Positions 10,519 to 22,688 are shown, counted from the stretch's first letter. The stretch is 64,000 nt of DNA from Rehmannia glutinosa (GCA_016081115.2 JABTTQ020001808.1:62001-126000); one strand, 5' to 3'. Notes: generated by a model not told the origin, from the sequence alone. Numbers and translations are program-made.

Positions 10519-11107
10519 GAGAGGTCTTGGATTTGATTTCCAGACATAGGCTCCTTCTTGGAGATTGATATCTACAAAAAAATGCAATTAAAATCAAGAT
10601 TATAGTTGTTAGAAATCAATTCCTTAATTTCATGAAAAGTTGTCTGTTGCTCAACGGATAGTTTGCTGATAAACATATAGGTCGATCGGTTGAACAGAAA
10701 GAAGGTTTTTGAAATATACGACCAAAAATGCACAGGGTGACCAATCGACACCCTGATGGACCGGTTGGACCTTCGAAAATACAATGCAGAGGAGTTTGCA
10801 AAAATCGAACAACTCCAGGCACCGATTGACCGGTCGACCTCCTGGGGTTTTTTGTCCGTCTTGTTTCTATTTTGGAAATCAACTTTCAGGCAAAGGTTGC
10901 CCTCAGGCCAGGCGACCGTCGTCTGAAGACGAGAAGTGTTGTCCAATTTATTTGAAAATAAACTTCAAGAAATACTCCAAAAAATTAGTAAAAATATTTT
11001 AAATCGTTTGGGAGTATTTGGACAATATTTAGGGACATTGTTTTGGTGAAAAACTCAGTTAAATAAAATCATCAAAATTACGATAAAAATATTTACCTAA
11101 CACTATC

Positions 11108-12332
11108 GTTGACACTTTGGGACTGACTACGAGTAGTACGTAGGTCGGGCGCTTGAATAGCGATTAGACTAAGATTTGTATGATGTCATGCCTAAGTTGA
11201 ATGGGAGCTACATGTGCTTTGAGGAGACCGTCTATGGGACAGTGACTGAATGGGTCCTTGCTTCATTGTGTGAGCCCATATTATTTTCTTGTACCCTTTG
11301 GGACTCTAGACCATGTCATGAGGTGTAAGCTTGATGAAGCTACTTTAGCATGTATCCAATGACCATGTGTGATTGATGCAGCCGAGCATGTCTAGGAAAG
11401 TCAAGACTAAGCTAATTGGCATGTGGGGCCGAGAAAGAAGCGAGTTGGTAATGCACTTATGTTATATGATTCATAGCTTAGGCGACTATGTCGAAATGTG
11501 TTTGACTATTCATGAACATAGAAACATATTTAAGTGAGCAGAGCATGGCTTTATTTATTTCATTGAGGGATTTGGAGATGCTTGAGTGGGTGCGACCACT
11601 TGGTTTGGGGTATACAACGAGTTATTGAGTTGAACGGTTATATTAGTTTGGTGATGACTTAATATAACTCTCATCGCCTATTCTTTTCGTTTGGTCGCAC
11701 GCCTTATTCCCTGTATGAAAGAAGGGACGTGATATGAGAATATTATAATGTGATTTGAATGAGTCAAATCGGATATGTATGAGTAGGAGATATTGGATAT
11801 TACATCCGTATCTTTTATCTTATGAAAGATATTGGGGATCTATTGATTATCATGCATCTTGGAGATTGTATCTAATATGGTAAGATCCAATTTAAATAGG
11901 GATTGAGATATATCATTTTATATTCTCTCCCTATATCATAAGTAGTAGAGATTATTATCTCTCTCCTACGGAATATCGAAATCTCTCCCGTAATTTCTCT
12001 CACGTTCTTTCTTGGATCATCACCGAAGTTATCAAGGGTTTAAGGTGTACACAACCAAGTAAATAACTCTAGTAGTTATTTGCACCAACGAGAAAGATGG
12101 TTCATGATCTTGTTCGTGGTTTGTTTGTGGTTCAAACAATATATGGATTTAGTTCGTTGTTCGCGATTCAATCAAGGAGGCTTGTAGATAGCTTAATCAT
12201 TGATCAAAAGAAGGCTTGTAGCGGGCTTAATCCGGATATCCGGATCGATAGTTTCACTTTGTAAATTGGTATATTTGATCCACCTTATATGTGCAAATAT
12301 GTGATTTATGTTTTGGTCCATATTTGCTAACA
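11108..12332 (+). mobile_element. right part of the LTR-like sequence split by element A
   Basis: Continues the sequence broken at 4862. It has an AT-rich promoter-like TTTAAATAGGG at 11891-11901, a pyrimidine-rich leader (ctctctcctac, ctctcacgttc) around 11960-12010, and ends TTTGCTAACA at 12332. No coding sequence. These traits suit an LTR but I could not find its partner. Confidence 0.4.
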
Positions 12333-14012
12333 CTAGGTTTAGCACTTGACCACTATCTGATTCCCGATTTTTAAATAGTTACAATTAGGCACAAGCTATA
12401 AGTAGTCATGAAAATGAAAGGGGTAAATGTGTTTTGGAAGGTGCATTGTGTATGGCGTATGCACTGTTTTGCATGTTTTTGTGAGTGTTTTGTGTGATGA
12501 TTTGTGCATATTTTTGGTGTGTTATATTTGCATATTACATGTTATAGTGTTAGGTTGTGTTATTTTATTGTTTTTCTAGGTTTTGGTGGAAAAAACAAGT
12601 TTTGGTGCAAGAAACGTTAAAAAGTCATTTCGCGCAACTGCGGCAATTGTCATAGTTTGGACGTAACATTTGAATCCAAAGTCCAATTGGCATGATTCAT
12701 ACACCATTGGAAAGCTAAGACAAAGTTCTACAATGTATACTTCTGCTACTAAATGCAAATGAAGATGTTTGGATGGGTTAAAATCAAGTTCAAGTGGAAA
12801 CAATGTGTTGAAATTTTGGAAATGACATGTCTTTGTATTTTGGTCATAACTGTCTCTAAACATTTGATATTGAGGTCATTCCAGTAGGTATGAAAAGCTA
12901 AGAGATACATCTACAATGAATATGAAGGACGCAAGAGCAAATTCGGATGTTTTTAGGGTGCACGATCGCGCACAAAATGCATGGTGGCGCGCGGCTAGCA
13001 ACATGCGAGTCTGTCTTGTCTTGGCGGAAGTCTGCGATATCGTCTTGTGATCGCGCGACGGTGACTTCGAACATGAAATTCACGATTGTTTTTAACTTTT
13101 TGGCTCTTCCACCTTGTATAGGACTCTAGGTTTATAAATAAGACTTGGGAAGCCCATATTTCGAACACCTTTCATTACTTAGCACTTTTAAACATTAGTT
13201 TTTGTTATTTTCTCTTTCATTCAACATTGGGATTGCTTGGGTTCTTCTTATTGAAGTTATTTTGCGGCTTAATCAAAGCGTAATATTTCTTCATCTCTTT
13301 TATCCGATTTCAATTGTTGGGTGATTATTATTGTTGGATGATAATGTTTATGATTGTTTTATTTCCTTCAATTGAGATTATGATTCCATTCTCAAGCATG
13401 AACTAATTTCCTTGTTCTGGGATTATGATGATTTGATTCAAACAAACAAGCATGCATATTGACTAACTGATTTGCGTTCCTGAATAAATTGCTTTACTTG
13501 ATGAGTAATTGTTTGGCGAACTTTTGATTGTTTTGAGGGAATAATTGAGATCGAAAAAATATATTATTCTGGACAAATTTATTAGGGGTTAGATATGAAT
13601 CGAGAGATGTATTATCTAACATGGTTAATGAAAATAGCAAATTATGTATGGATAGACCTATTATGTGAATATGTGAGTTATCGATCTAGGCCTAGTTTTT
13701 ACATTTTTTATAATTGTTAATCACATGATCAATTAGTTGATATTCGCTTGCGAGTTTGATGAAATGATTCCAAAATCTTAGGCGTTTCATCCATATCGTT
13801 TTTACTAGGTTTAATTGTGTTCGAGTTTTAATTGGTCTTTTTATTATTTTTCTTTAGATAACTAAAATCACAAATCTTGTTAGAGTGTTTAGGATATATT
13901 TTTTGTTTATTGTGATACATAATAATTATTTGCGGCTAAGTCTTCCTTTGATAGACGACTTGAGGTTAACTTACTACCCTACAATTGATCTCGTACTCTC
14001 GCGAGCGTTGCT
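12333..14012 (+). other. non-coding, LTR-like (gypsy type)
   Basis: No gene. The stretch around 12660-12730 ('ccattggaaagctaagac' and neighbours) and the later TATA-like TTTATAAATA at 13131-13140 resemble LTRs of plant Tat/Athila-type gypsy elements. The sequence is interrupted at 14013 by a Mutator-like insertion and continues at 15570. Ends are not defined. Confidence 0.4.
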
Positions 14013-14164
14013 AAATTAATTGAGTAGGTCTCTTGTAGGACCGTCTTACGGATCTATTCCGTAAGACGGATCCTACCCGCGACCCGTCCCGGATCTGCCC
14101 GCCCCTTGGCCCACCCGCCCCACCTATTATTGAAAAAAAAAACAAAAATCCGCAATGACTCTTG

Positions 14165-14250
14165 TAGCTTGTGGGTGATCGAACCCATGAGCCTATGGGG
14201 ACATAAGGTAGTGTTCTAACACTACACCACTAATGCTTATTGTGCAATTT
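14165..14250 (-). repeat. tRNA-like SINE fragment
   Basis: On the minus strand, TTAGTGGTGTAGTG (A-box-like) is followed about 45 nt later by CATGGGTTCGATCACC (B-box-like). No CCA end, intron or cloverleaf, so a SINE head or tRNA pseudogene carried inside the Mutator-like element. Confidence 0.5.
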
Positions 14251-14369
14251 CAATATAACAATGTATATAAATACATTTATATATACGCATGGTAATTAAA
14301 AAAATTACAAACGCCTATAAATGTAAAAGCTAAGAATCGAACCCAAGTATATTAAAAAACATGATACAT

Positions 14370-15412
14370 TATCTCAATAAATGGATACTTATAAAAGTGT
14401 TACTTTAACTACATCATATTTATTTTTTATTTTTATCTTTTTTGTTCCTAGTTTGATTTGTATTAAGAAATCGATACTTTTCTCTCAACAAACAGATACT
14501 TTTACTTATAAAAGTGTTACTTTAACTATATCATATTTATTTTTTATTTTTCCTTCTTTCCTTCATTTCTAATTTGTGACTATATTAAAAAACATGATAC
14601 TTTATCTCAAAAGATAGATACTTTAACATATAAAAGTGTTACTTTGACTATATATATATATATATATATATTGTAATATATTCATAATTTGTGATTATAT
14701 TAAAAATATGTCACTTTATCTCAAAAAACAAATACTTTTACTTATATAAGTATTACTTTAACTCTATCATATTTATTATTCATCTTTCTTTGTATTTATT
14801 ATTAAAAAATGTAATACATTATTTAAAAAACTGATATTTTTACTCTTAAAAATAATATTTTATCTCAAAAAATATATATTTTTACTCATAAAGGTATTAC
14901 TTTAACTCTAATATATTTATTTGTCCTTCAATGTAATGTAATCATAATCTGAGGCTATATTAAAAAATATGACACTTTATCTAAAATAACCGATACTTTT
15001 TCTCATAAAATCATTACTTTAATCGAGGAAGAAAAACAGAAACTCGCATTTTATATATATTTATTGTAATATATTCATAATTTGTGACTATATTAAAAAT
15101 ATGTTAATTTATCTCAAAAAACAAATACTTTTACTTATAAAAGTATTATTTTAACTCTATCATATTTATTATTCATCTTTCTTTGTATTTATTATTAAAA
15201 AATGTAATACTTTATTTATAAAACATATATTTTTACTCTTAAAACATGATATTTTGTCTCAAAAAATATATACTTTTACTCATAAAGGTGTTATTTTAAC
15301 TCTAATATATTTTTTTCTTTCAATGTTATGTAATCATAATCGTGGCTATATTAAAAAATATGATACTTTATCTAAAATAACCAAATACTTTTTCTCGTAA
15401 AATTATTTTTAA
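14370..15412 (+). repeat. degenerate tandem repeat
   Basis: Recurring units of about 60-130 nt built from ATGATACTTTATCTCAAAA, a 'gatacttttactcataaaag' block, and GTTACTTTAACTCTATCATA followed by a T-rich run. A (TA)n stretch lies at 14651-14671 and a 24-nt A run ends the array at about 15421-15444. Units vary in order and length. No ORF. Confidence 0.75.
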
Positions 15413-15569
15413 CGAGGGGAAAAAAAAAAAAAAAAAAAAAAAAATCCGGTGGCATTGACCGCTGGGGCGGTCAACAGGATCCATGGGGACCAGATCTCTG
15501 GTCAAGAGGATCCGTCTTACGGATTTGAGACGTAAAGCAGATCCTTTATGAGTTTTTGCCAAATTAATT

Positions 15570-16112
15570 TAGGTGTTTGCAGATCGAATATGCACTTTGA
15601 ATATTGCAAACATGAAATGTTCTAATATGACTAATAGAAAAAAAAAAATGTGACAAATTATAAGATCACTAGGTATTAAGTTTTCCACCATCACACGACA
15701 AAATATAATCAAGCCCTTGCAACTTAAATTAAAGAAATCAACAAGTTCTTACAAAATCATCGTATTAAATTTTATTTCCATTAAAATAAATAGATAAATA
15801 CAGAAATATAAAAAATATTGTAGCTAATTGAAAAATTATAAAAAAAAAAAAATCAATACCTAAATCCCTGACCATCCTACCCATTCTACAATAATTTTTC
15901 CTGCTGACTTTGATTTTCTCAACCACGAGATTTGAAGTCATATTTGATGGATCTTCAATATCAATGACATTAAATGCATTATTGGCATGATAAAGATGAC
16001 TAATAAAATTCTTTAAAAAAAATAAGATATTCTGGTTCATTTTCTTAAAAAAAATGGTCCATTTACTCTTTTGGTGATTTGACCCCATAAATAAAAAAGA
16101 TCATAAGTTCAA
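15570..16112. other. AT-rich non-coding DNA
   Basis: Resumes the sequence broken by the Mutator-like element. A 107-codon frame at 15765-16088 on the minus strand has poly-Phe runs from T-rich DNA and no recognisable domain, so I do not call it a gene. Confidence 0.5.
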
Positions 16113-16127
16113 AAAAGTCAATTCTAG

Positions 16128-16677
16128 GTATGGTTATGTTTCCATGGACCATTTCTAGTTTCTAGTGTTGGAAATTGAATTTTGAGAATTTATTGGTTTT
16201 CGTGTGAAAATTGGAAATATGTTTGGATGAGTGAATGAAAATGAGTTTTATGTAGGTTTGGAAATGAGATTATGTTTGGTTGAGTAGTTTTGAAGTATTA
16301 TTTTATGTATATAATAATTTGAAAAGTTGATAGTGTTTGAATATTTTAATTGAATATATAATATTATATTTGTGAGATTGTAGGCTAGTGGGTCCCATTA
16401 GGTATAAATAATTAAAAAATAATAATATTTTAAGTTGATAGAGTTGGTAATAGTGGGTCTCATATGTATAATTGGATGAAAAGATAAGAATAATGATTGA
16501 TGAGTGATGTAAGATAGTGTATAGTGTTGGGAATTGAAATTATAGGTTTGAGATGTAGTTTTATGTGAAAAATGATGATTTCCATTGGAAAATTTATAAA
16601 AAACATGATTCCAGTTTTATGAATAGTTGGAAATTGGAAATAGATTGTTGGAAACATAAACAAACTAGGCCAATTTG
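16128..16677. mobile_element. miniature inverted-repeat element, PIF/Harbinger-like
   Basis: About 550 bp, AT-rich, no coding. Ends are imperfect inverted repeats built on TTATGTTTCCA (16134-16144) and TGGAAACATAAA (16650-16661), and the interior has 'tatgtttggttgag' words common in such elements. It lies between 15-nt direct repeats AAAAGTCAATTCTAG at 16113-16127 and 16678-16692. The 3-bp duplication expected for PIF elements is not clear, so the class is tentative. Confidence 0.5.
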
Positions 16678-16752
16678 AAAAGTCAATTCTAGAGAAGTCC
16701 ATTTTCAAAATGGCCTTTTTCATAAGTGCTCCTAAATAAACACATAATCTTC

Positions 16753-17991
16753 AGATAGGGATGGCAAAATCCCCGTGGGAAACTATCCCCGTTCCCGAAT
16801 CAAATGGGATGGGGAATCCCCGGTTAATTCGGGGATGGTAGTGGGGACGGGAATTCCCCACTTTTCGGAAATTGGGGATGGAACGGGGAGGGTATTTATA
16901 TAACGGGGATTCCTCGTCCATGTTCCCGTTCCCCGAAATATATATATATATATATATACATCTAGATGCTTACATTTTTTTATTTTATTAAATCTTAAAT
17001 TAAACCTTAAAAAATGTGTGTTTTATATTGTAATGACTTTTACAATTTTAAGATTACTAGACTTTGTATTTTGAATATTGTTTTATTTAACTCAAATTGT
17101 TAAGGTATTTTATATTGTGGAGTTATTATAAGATTAGTGATTCATGATACTTTTATCTATTTTAATTATTAACTATTTTAAGTAATTTTATTTCATTTTT
17201 ATAGTTTTTATTTATTAATAAATACAAAACGGGGACCTCGATTCACCGTGGGGACCCCATACCCTGTACCAGATTCACAAAATGGGCAATTGTACGGGAA
17301 TGATATTTGAAATGAGATTCGTGGATGGAGATGATATGTCCCATACCAGCGCCGGACATACCATCCCCGTCCCCACCCATTGTCATCTCTATCTTGGATG
17401 GCAATTTGACCGTCTCGATCATGACCCACCCTTGCATGTCTAGTTTTGACCGCCCCCACTGTGACCCCAAGGGTGGAGAGAGGGGGCACTGGCTGACCCC
17501 CATTTTTTCAAAAATCTTTTTTACATTAGAATATTTTGTAAATTTTTTTAATTATAATTAATATGATTTTCTTATTCGTCCCACCCCATTTTCATGTATT
17601 CTGCCTACCCCATTTTTGTGTATCGGCTCACCTCAAATATATTCTTGCACCGCCTTGTGTGACACGGTGTCGGCGTGACAAGTCCGGGTATCGCTTATGT
17701 CCCTTGGGTATCCGTCCCGTCCTACCCAACTTACCATTTTTTTTTATGAATATATCTAATATGTTTTTACTTTTTACATATATTTTATTTGATATTGCAA
17801 TTCTTATGTACCTAATGTTATATCTTACATATATACATTAACAATTATAAACAATATACATTAATAATATAAATTAGAAGATAAAAAGGCTTCTTAATAT
17901 AAAATACAAGATAAAAAAAAAAACTTATAGTGACAAAATTATATTCTACAAATTGCCCCGCTCCGTATCCTCCCGTTCCATTGCCATCCAT
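16753..17991. mobile_element. hAT-like element, possibly compound
   Basis: Flanked by the 8-bp direct repeat TAATCTTC (16745-16752 and 17992-17999), the size made by hAT insertion. Ends share GATGGCAA in inverted orientation (16759-16767 and near 17980-17988), next to G/C runs of the form ccccgttcccg. Near 17380-17400 an internal right-type end (TGTCATCTCTA) abuts a left-type end (GGATGGCAATTTG), so two related units may lie side by side. A (TA)n run is at 16937-16959. No transposase. Confidence 0.55.
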
Positions 17992-18234
17992 TAATCTTCT
18001 TTATCAACTGAAAAAAAAAAAAAATAGAATTGAATGTGGATTTGAGAAAGGAAATGATCTTTGGGATGGATCTTTATTCCTGTATAGAGGATTATTAGCA
18101 TAATTGTTTGTATACGTCCATTACTGTTCCAGGCCTGCCGGATAAAGAAATTTTACCTATTCTACTTCGCTCCTATATATTTTTCTAAATATCGATTTAG
18201 CACCTTATGCTTTGCAAGAGTCGTTCTTTTTATC

Positions 18235-19620
18235 TAGAATCTGTCAAAATGGGCGATCCGCTCCGCTCTACCAAATGTAGGGTGTTGGGTTAAGAATTCA
18301 TAGACCCGCTAGGAGGTGAGCCTAAATGGACTGGCCCGCGGGTTAAGGTGTGCTAGACCGTGGCGGGGTGGGCAGGCCACGGGCTGCAATGTAATATTAA
18401 ATTGTTATTCTTTTTAATGTGAAATATTTAAATCTATTCAATATAGGGGTGGCCAAATGGAATCAGAACCGTGTAGGCGGATTCCGGTTCCCGTTCCTAG
18501 GTCTCAAAAACCGTGGAACCGATGGTCCTAACCATCGGTGGGAACCGTGATTGAACCATTTTTTTAAGGTTAAAACCAACAATTTTATTTTAGTAAATAC
18601 ATGTTAGAAGAAATGTTAAATGTTTATTATGATGCTTTATTTTTGTAACTACATGAGATATGTTTTAGACTAAATGTTATAAGCGAACTACGTGAACTTT
18701 GATTCTTCTATACTCTAATATTATATATAGATGTTTAATACTATTATTAATATTAAGTCCAAGGGTTTTTCTTTATTTTCCGTCTTTTTTTTTAACTGAA
18801 ATTGATAAACTATTTTAAGAAATGAAAAAATTATCAAAAGATAAACAAATAGTTCCGGTTAAAACCAGAAACGGAACCGGAACCGTGAGGCAACGGTTCC
18901 GGTTTCGGTTCCTCCAAAATGAGGAACCGGAACCGACGGTTTTGGAATCGGAATCGGCGGTTCCAGAACCGTGTCCACCCCTAATTCTATAATGAAATTA
19001 TTTCTTACTGTTATTTTCAAATTCTTGAATACATATAGTTTTGAAATGAAAATGGTCAGTTTATTGTACAAGATCACATGTTATGATTAATTATGTTAAA
19101 TCAAACTTAAAGTATACTCTCGGAATTAATCCAATCATATGTGTGTGCTATTGTGAGTCTGTGCTATTGAAGTTTTTCATTCCATAATTATGTCTTGCAA
19201 ACAAATTACATTCCCTTATATCTCTTATAGACTAGCACAAATAGTTTTTGATCACGTATGGATATCCAATTTAAAAGAAAATAAATGGGACGAAAAATTT
19301 ATTAATCGATACATTAATATGTGTATTATATATATATATATATTCAAATGTTGAGGTATATTTGCAACAACGAAGCTTGTATCATGGAAGGCCGAAAAAA
19401 AAAAAGAAAAGAAAAATCATTAATTAGTAAAGAAATAAATTAAAATTTTTAATGGATTTTTTCTTAAATTTTATGACGGGTCGGCTGCCCAATCCGCTGC
19501 CCAACACGTGTTGGGGTTGGGTTAAGGTTCTCTTGGCCCGTCCCGCCCTGCCCCAGCCAAAGGTCCGTTTGAGGTGGGTCGCGGGCCAACCCGTCCCGTC
19601 GGCCCATTTTGACAGGTCTA
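18235..19620. mobile_element. hAT-like element with a nested insertion
   Basis: Ends TAGAATCTGTCAAAATGGGC (left) and TAGACCTGTCAAAATGGGCC (right, inverted). Flanking 8-mers TTTTTATC and ATTGTATC match at 6 of 8 positions, fitting an aged hAT duplication. The interior next to each end is rich in ggcccg words. No transposase was seen. It holds a second hAT-like element at 18444-18983. Confidence 0.6.
18444..18983. mobile_element. nested hAT-like element
   Basis: 540 bp. Inverted ends TAGGGGTGGCC and TAGGGGTGGACAC (inverted right end); flanking 8-mers ATTCAATA (18436-18443) and ATTCTATA (18984-18991) match 7 of 8. Subterminal sequence repeats GGAACCG/CGGTTCC words on both sides. Non-coding. Confidence 0.65.
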
Positions 19621-21406
19621 ATTGTATCCAATCACATTTTTAAAATTAAATGATATAGCGACTTTTGTGAACATAGAGTAATTAACAAGTGGTATGCTTG
19701 ATTCCAATTTACACCTATTTACAGAGGTTAAAATATGTGGTATAAATATTTACTGGGAAAATCAAAAATTGTTGATAAAAATCTGTTATATTTCTATTGG
19801 CAAATTTAAAGACTATGGGTGATTTGGTTGACAATTGATCGATATAGTTTGGAGAAAAAAATAATATTTTTTATTTTGTTGATATTCTGTAGGTAATTGT
19901 AAAATTCTAGCTAGTTATAAAATTATTTATATCGGTAAATTCTGTCAGTCTGTTGTGAAAATGTGGTAGCATTCAGAATATCCTTAAGTGCAATTACATG
20001 TTAATATGGTGACCACAATGTAGATTGTCAACTAACATATACCCTGTCCCTCCAATTTTGAATCTTCATGTTTCAACACACAATGTTTTAGATATGAAAT
20101 AAAAGTTAAAGTTGATTTTGGGCATTTTTACATGTCTACTTTTAAAAGCTTATTATTCAGAGTTATTAGCGTTAGATCATCGTTTGAAATAAGATGGTAT
20201 AATATAATTTCCTTTTTAAAAATAATTGTTGGGGTAAAAATGTCCTTTAATTATTATTATTATAATTCCATTTATATATTTATTTAATCTCATTAATTAC
20301 CCATTAAATAGTGAGCTACAATTGGAATAACCCAGCCCACGAGGTCCAGATCTGGCCCATGAGCCATTTTCTCACACGCGACCCACAAGGCCCCATTTTG
20401 CCCAGGATATATAAAGGTCCCTCCATCTCATTGTAAGTCAAAATCTAAATTAATTTACATAACTCATATTCAGTATTCTCGGTACTGTTTAATGTTCTCT
20501 CTCGTTCATCGTGTTGTGAGTGTCGGAGGGGCTTCCCAGGGACAACCTCAAGACCCGTCTAACATTTGCTGGTGTTGCAGGCAAGTTCTCATGACTGAAG
20601 ACTTCTAGCTTTGGGAGAAAAAGACTTGGACTTTATCAGATAACTTAGTGTGATCTGCCGTAAAAGGCAACATCAATAACATATATATTTTTACTATTGA
20701 TACATAATTTTCGGCCAGTGCGGTCGAAAATTTCATCATTCCGGCATAGCGCTTCTCGGGTCAAAATTTTAATGAATAGAAAATAAAAAAATATTGTAAT
20801 AAAAATAAGCAAGTCGTACCTTACAACAAATATACTCTTCAAACTTGATCTCCAAAATTATTAAATCATTACTTATTTATTTCTTGTTATCAAAAGTAAA
20901 ACTTGAAGACTTTAAAATGCTTCGAGTTCAAAAAAGAAGAGAGAGGCAAGAAGAAAGAGAGAAAAATATTTCCTTTGTACCCATTGGAATCATTAAAAAT
21001 TAAGAACACAAATATCAACTATGTTACTTGTTTTTTTAAGTTTGAAATCTGGTTCTTCTCGAGTGATAGAGAGAGGCAGCAGAGAGCCGATAGGTAAGGT
21101 GAAAGAGAGATAAAGTGAGATGATTTTTTTTTTGATTGGGGGAGCATTGGTAGTTGAAGTGAGAGAAATATATTTTTTTTAAACAATAGTTGGGTCATGA
21201 CTCGTGAGTGTAGGTGTTGTCATGTTATTCAAATTGAGTGTGGTCCACATAACTACATTTTGAGTTTAGAGAGCAAAATATATTTTTTTTATATATATAA
21301 TAGGTGGCAACATAAATTGAGTGCGGTCTATGGACTGTACTGGGCTTATATTGGCTCCGCCACTGTATATGTAGTTACAGTCCTAGAAGACAAGTAACAC
21401 TATAGA
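19621..21406. other. AT-rich DNA with a possible LTR fragment
   Basis: No gene. Around 20227-20590 a TGTTGGGG start, a TATA-like GGATATATAAAGG at 20405-20417 and a leader with 'gaggggcttcccaggg' suggest a degenerate LTR, but no partner or target duplication was found. At 21351-21364 GGCTCCGCCACTG looks like an unpaired right end of a hAT element. Confidence 0.35.
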
Positions 21407-21517
21407 GATGACAAATTCATGAACTAACGCTGTTCAAACTTCCAATCTTCCGACTAATTACAATTTTTATATTGGAAAAAAAAAGTTTGAATAGCCTTAG
21501 TTTGTGAATTTGTCATC
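21407..21517. mobile_element. foldback / miniature inverted-repeat element
   Basis: Two 34-nt arms, 21407-21440 and 21484-21517, are inverted copies with about four mismatches (GATGACAAATTCATGAACTA against GATGACAAATTCACAAACTA). A 43-nt AT-rich spacer separates them. Superfamily unclear. Confidence 0.65.
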
Positions 21518-21883
21518 TAATATTGTCCGTACATTTCTTTTTATTAGGAATACGTCATGTTCCATGATGTAAATGTTGATTTCACAATATCAATCATGTA
21601 ATGGGACATGACTAGAACAACTATCTTAACTAATCGCCATCTCATGATATTTTCCATGCAAGTGGAAAAACCTATGATGATGATTGTTTTGGAATTTTAT
21701 CTCATTTCTCCTTCGTATGAAGATTGCGTCAAGAAGGGCATCTGGCGTAAAATTTTGCCGCTTTGCTTTTTTGTGTGAATTTATAGTGTTAACTAATTTT
21801 AGATAATTAATTGACACTATAAACTTTACGCCACCGACCCAACATAGTGAGATAAGGTGCAGTTGATGATGATGATGATTTCT

Positions 21884-22563
21884 CAGGGGCGACCCTGGGG
21901 TGGCGCAGGTGGTGCCGCCGCACAGGGCCTCCCTCCGGTAAGGACCCCTGAGTTTGTTTTATATATGTGTATAATTTGTTTAGTTATATATTTAAAGAGG
22001 TTGAAATAAATAACAAATATCTACGGTGTCAGATTGGCAGGATTGGAATTTTGTTTTATACTTGGAGGTCATGAGTTCAAGTCTTAACAATTGCAAAAAT
22101 GGATTTATTTTTCCCCTTTTCTATTTTTAACTTTTGTGTTTTTCTTTCCTTGTTTTTTTTTTTTGGCAAAACGGAAAATAATTACTTAGCATTGTCTTTG
22201 ATTTCAATTGAGAGTGAATTTGTAATTATTTAGTTATGAAAGATAGATTAATGACTTGTAGAAAAAATGCACGAATATCAATTTTACATAGCTAATTCAT
22301 TAAATAGTTTTTTTTTTTTGTCTTTTCTCTATGGTAAATTGTATTAAATGATCATTTTTGTAACTTTGTTTCAATGAGACCAAAACATTAAAGTTGGAGT
22401 ATGACAATTTTTTACAACTAAAATAAATATTTTATATGTTAAATCAATGAAATTATATTTGTAACATTGTTCTTGTTATTTTCCTATTTTTCACGTAAAC
22501 AAAAGGCCTCCCATTATTATTTTTTGCTCCAAGTCCCTTGAAACCTAGCTAGGACCCACTCTG
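21884..22563. mobile_element. non-autonomous hAT element
   Basis: 680 bp between exact 8-bp direct repeats TGATTTCT (21876-21883 and 22564-22571). Left end CAGGGGCGACCC and inverted right end CAGAGTGGGTCC begin with CAG as hAT ends do. The GC-rich left subterminal block (ggtggcgcaggtggtgccgcc) echoes the right one (aaggcctccc). No transposase. Confidence 0.75.
22024..22150 (+). repeat. possible SINE fragment inside the hAT element
   Basis: GTCAGATTGGCAGG resembles an A box and TCATGAGTTCAAGTCT a B box, about 35 nt apart, followed by a T-rich tail. No target duplication found; weak call. Confidence 0.35.
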
Positions 22564-22688
22564 TGATTTCTTTTTATTAGGAAGAAAAGGAGATGCATTA
22601 TGCAACTTTAGCTTAGAACCAGGAACACTAATTCAAAGAGATGGAACCTTTTATATTTTCTAACTTACAAACGCACTAATGTCATCTA

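Larger units (their letters stand above)
4863..11102 (-). mobile_element. copia-type element A, nearly complete ends, pol deleted
   Basis: Two LTRs (4863-6210 and 9761-11102) begin TGTTAG and end CTAACA on the plus strand. The 5-bp duplication CTATC occurs at 4858-4862 and 11103-11107, so the ends are exact and this is one insertion. The element reads on the minus strand: primer site next to the right LTR, polypurine tract next to the left. Only 3.55 kb lies between the LTRs. It codes for gag and a protease remnant (9757 down to about 8280) and then holds about 2 kb without integrase or reverse transcriptase. Such a copy could move only with enzymes supplied by another element. Element B (23965-29141) is a member of the same LTR family. 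Confidence 0.93.
9761..11102 (-). repeat. element A 5' LTR
   Basis: 1,342 bp, partner of 4863-6210, with the same termini, TATA box (10510-10518) and hairpin array. It would drive transcription of the element toward lower coordinates. Confidence 0.92.
14022..15560. mobile_element. non-autonomous Mutator-like element, minisatellite interior
   Basis: 1,539 bp flanked by the exact 9-bp direct repeat AAATTAATT (14013-14021 and 15561-15569), the duplication size typical of Mutator-like elements. Left end GAGTAGGTCTCTTG and right end (inverted) GGCAAAAACTCATA are followed by related blocks around CCGTCTTACGGATC and GATCCGTCTTACGG. The interior holds an inverted SINE-like piece and a degenerate tandem repeat, and no transposase. 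Element E at 35415-50887 has the same two end types in the opposite order. Confidence 0.8.

Noticed and set aside
12947..13129. Small ORF in a GC-rich patch
   Set aside because: Lies in LTR-like sequence with a CG-rich block; no homology by eye.
15765..16088. 107-codon frame on the minus strand
   Set aside because: Low-complexity Phe/Ile/Asn composition from AT-rich DNA, no domain and no homologous neighbour.
17208..17561. Overlapping frames of 78-93 codons on both strands
   Set aside because: Within a hAT-like element's G/C-rich end; both strands are open because of composition.
20227..20590. LTR with TATA box
   Set aside because: TGTTGGGG and a leader-like part are present, but no partner LTR or matching 5-bp flanks; mentioned only as a possible fragment.
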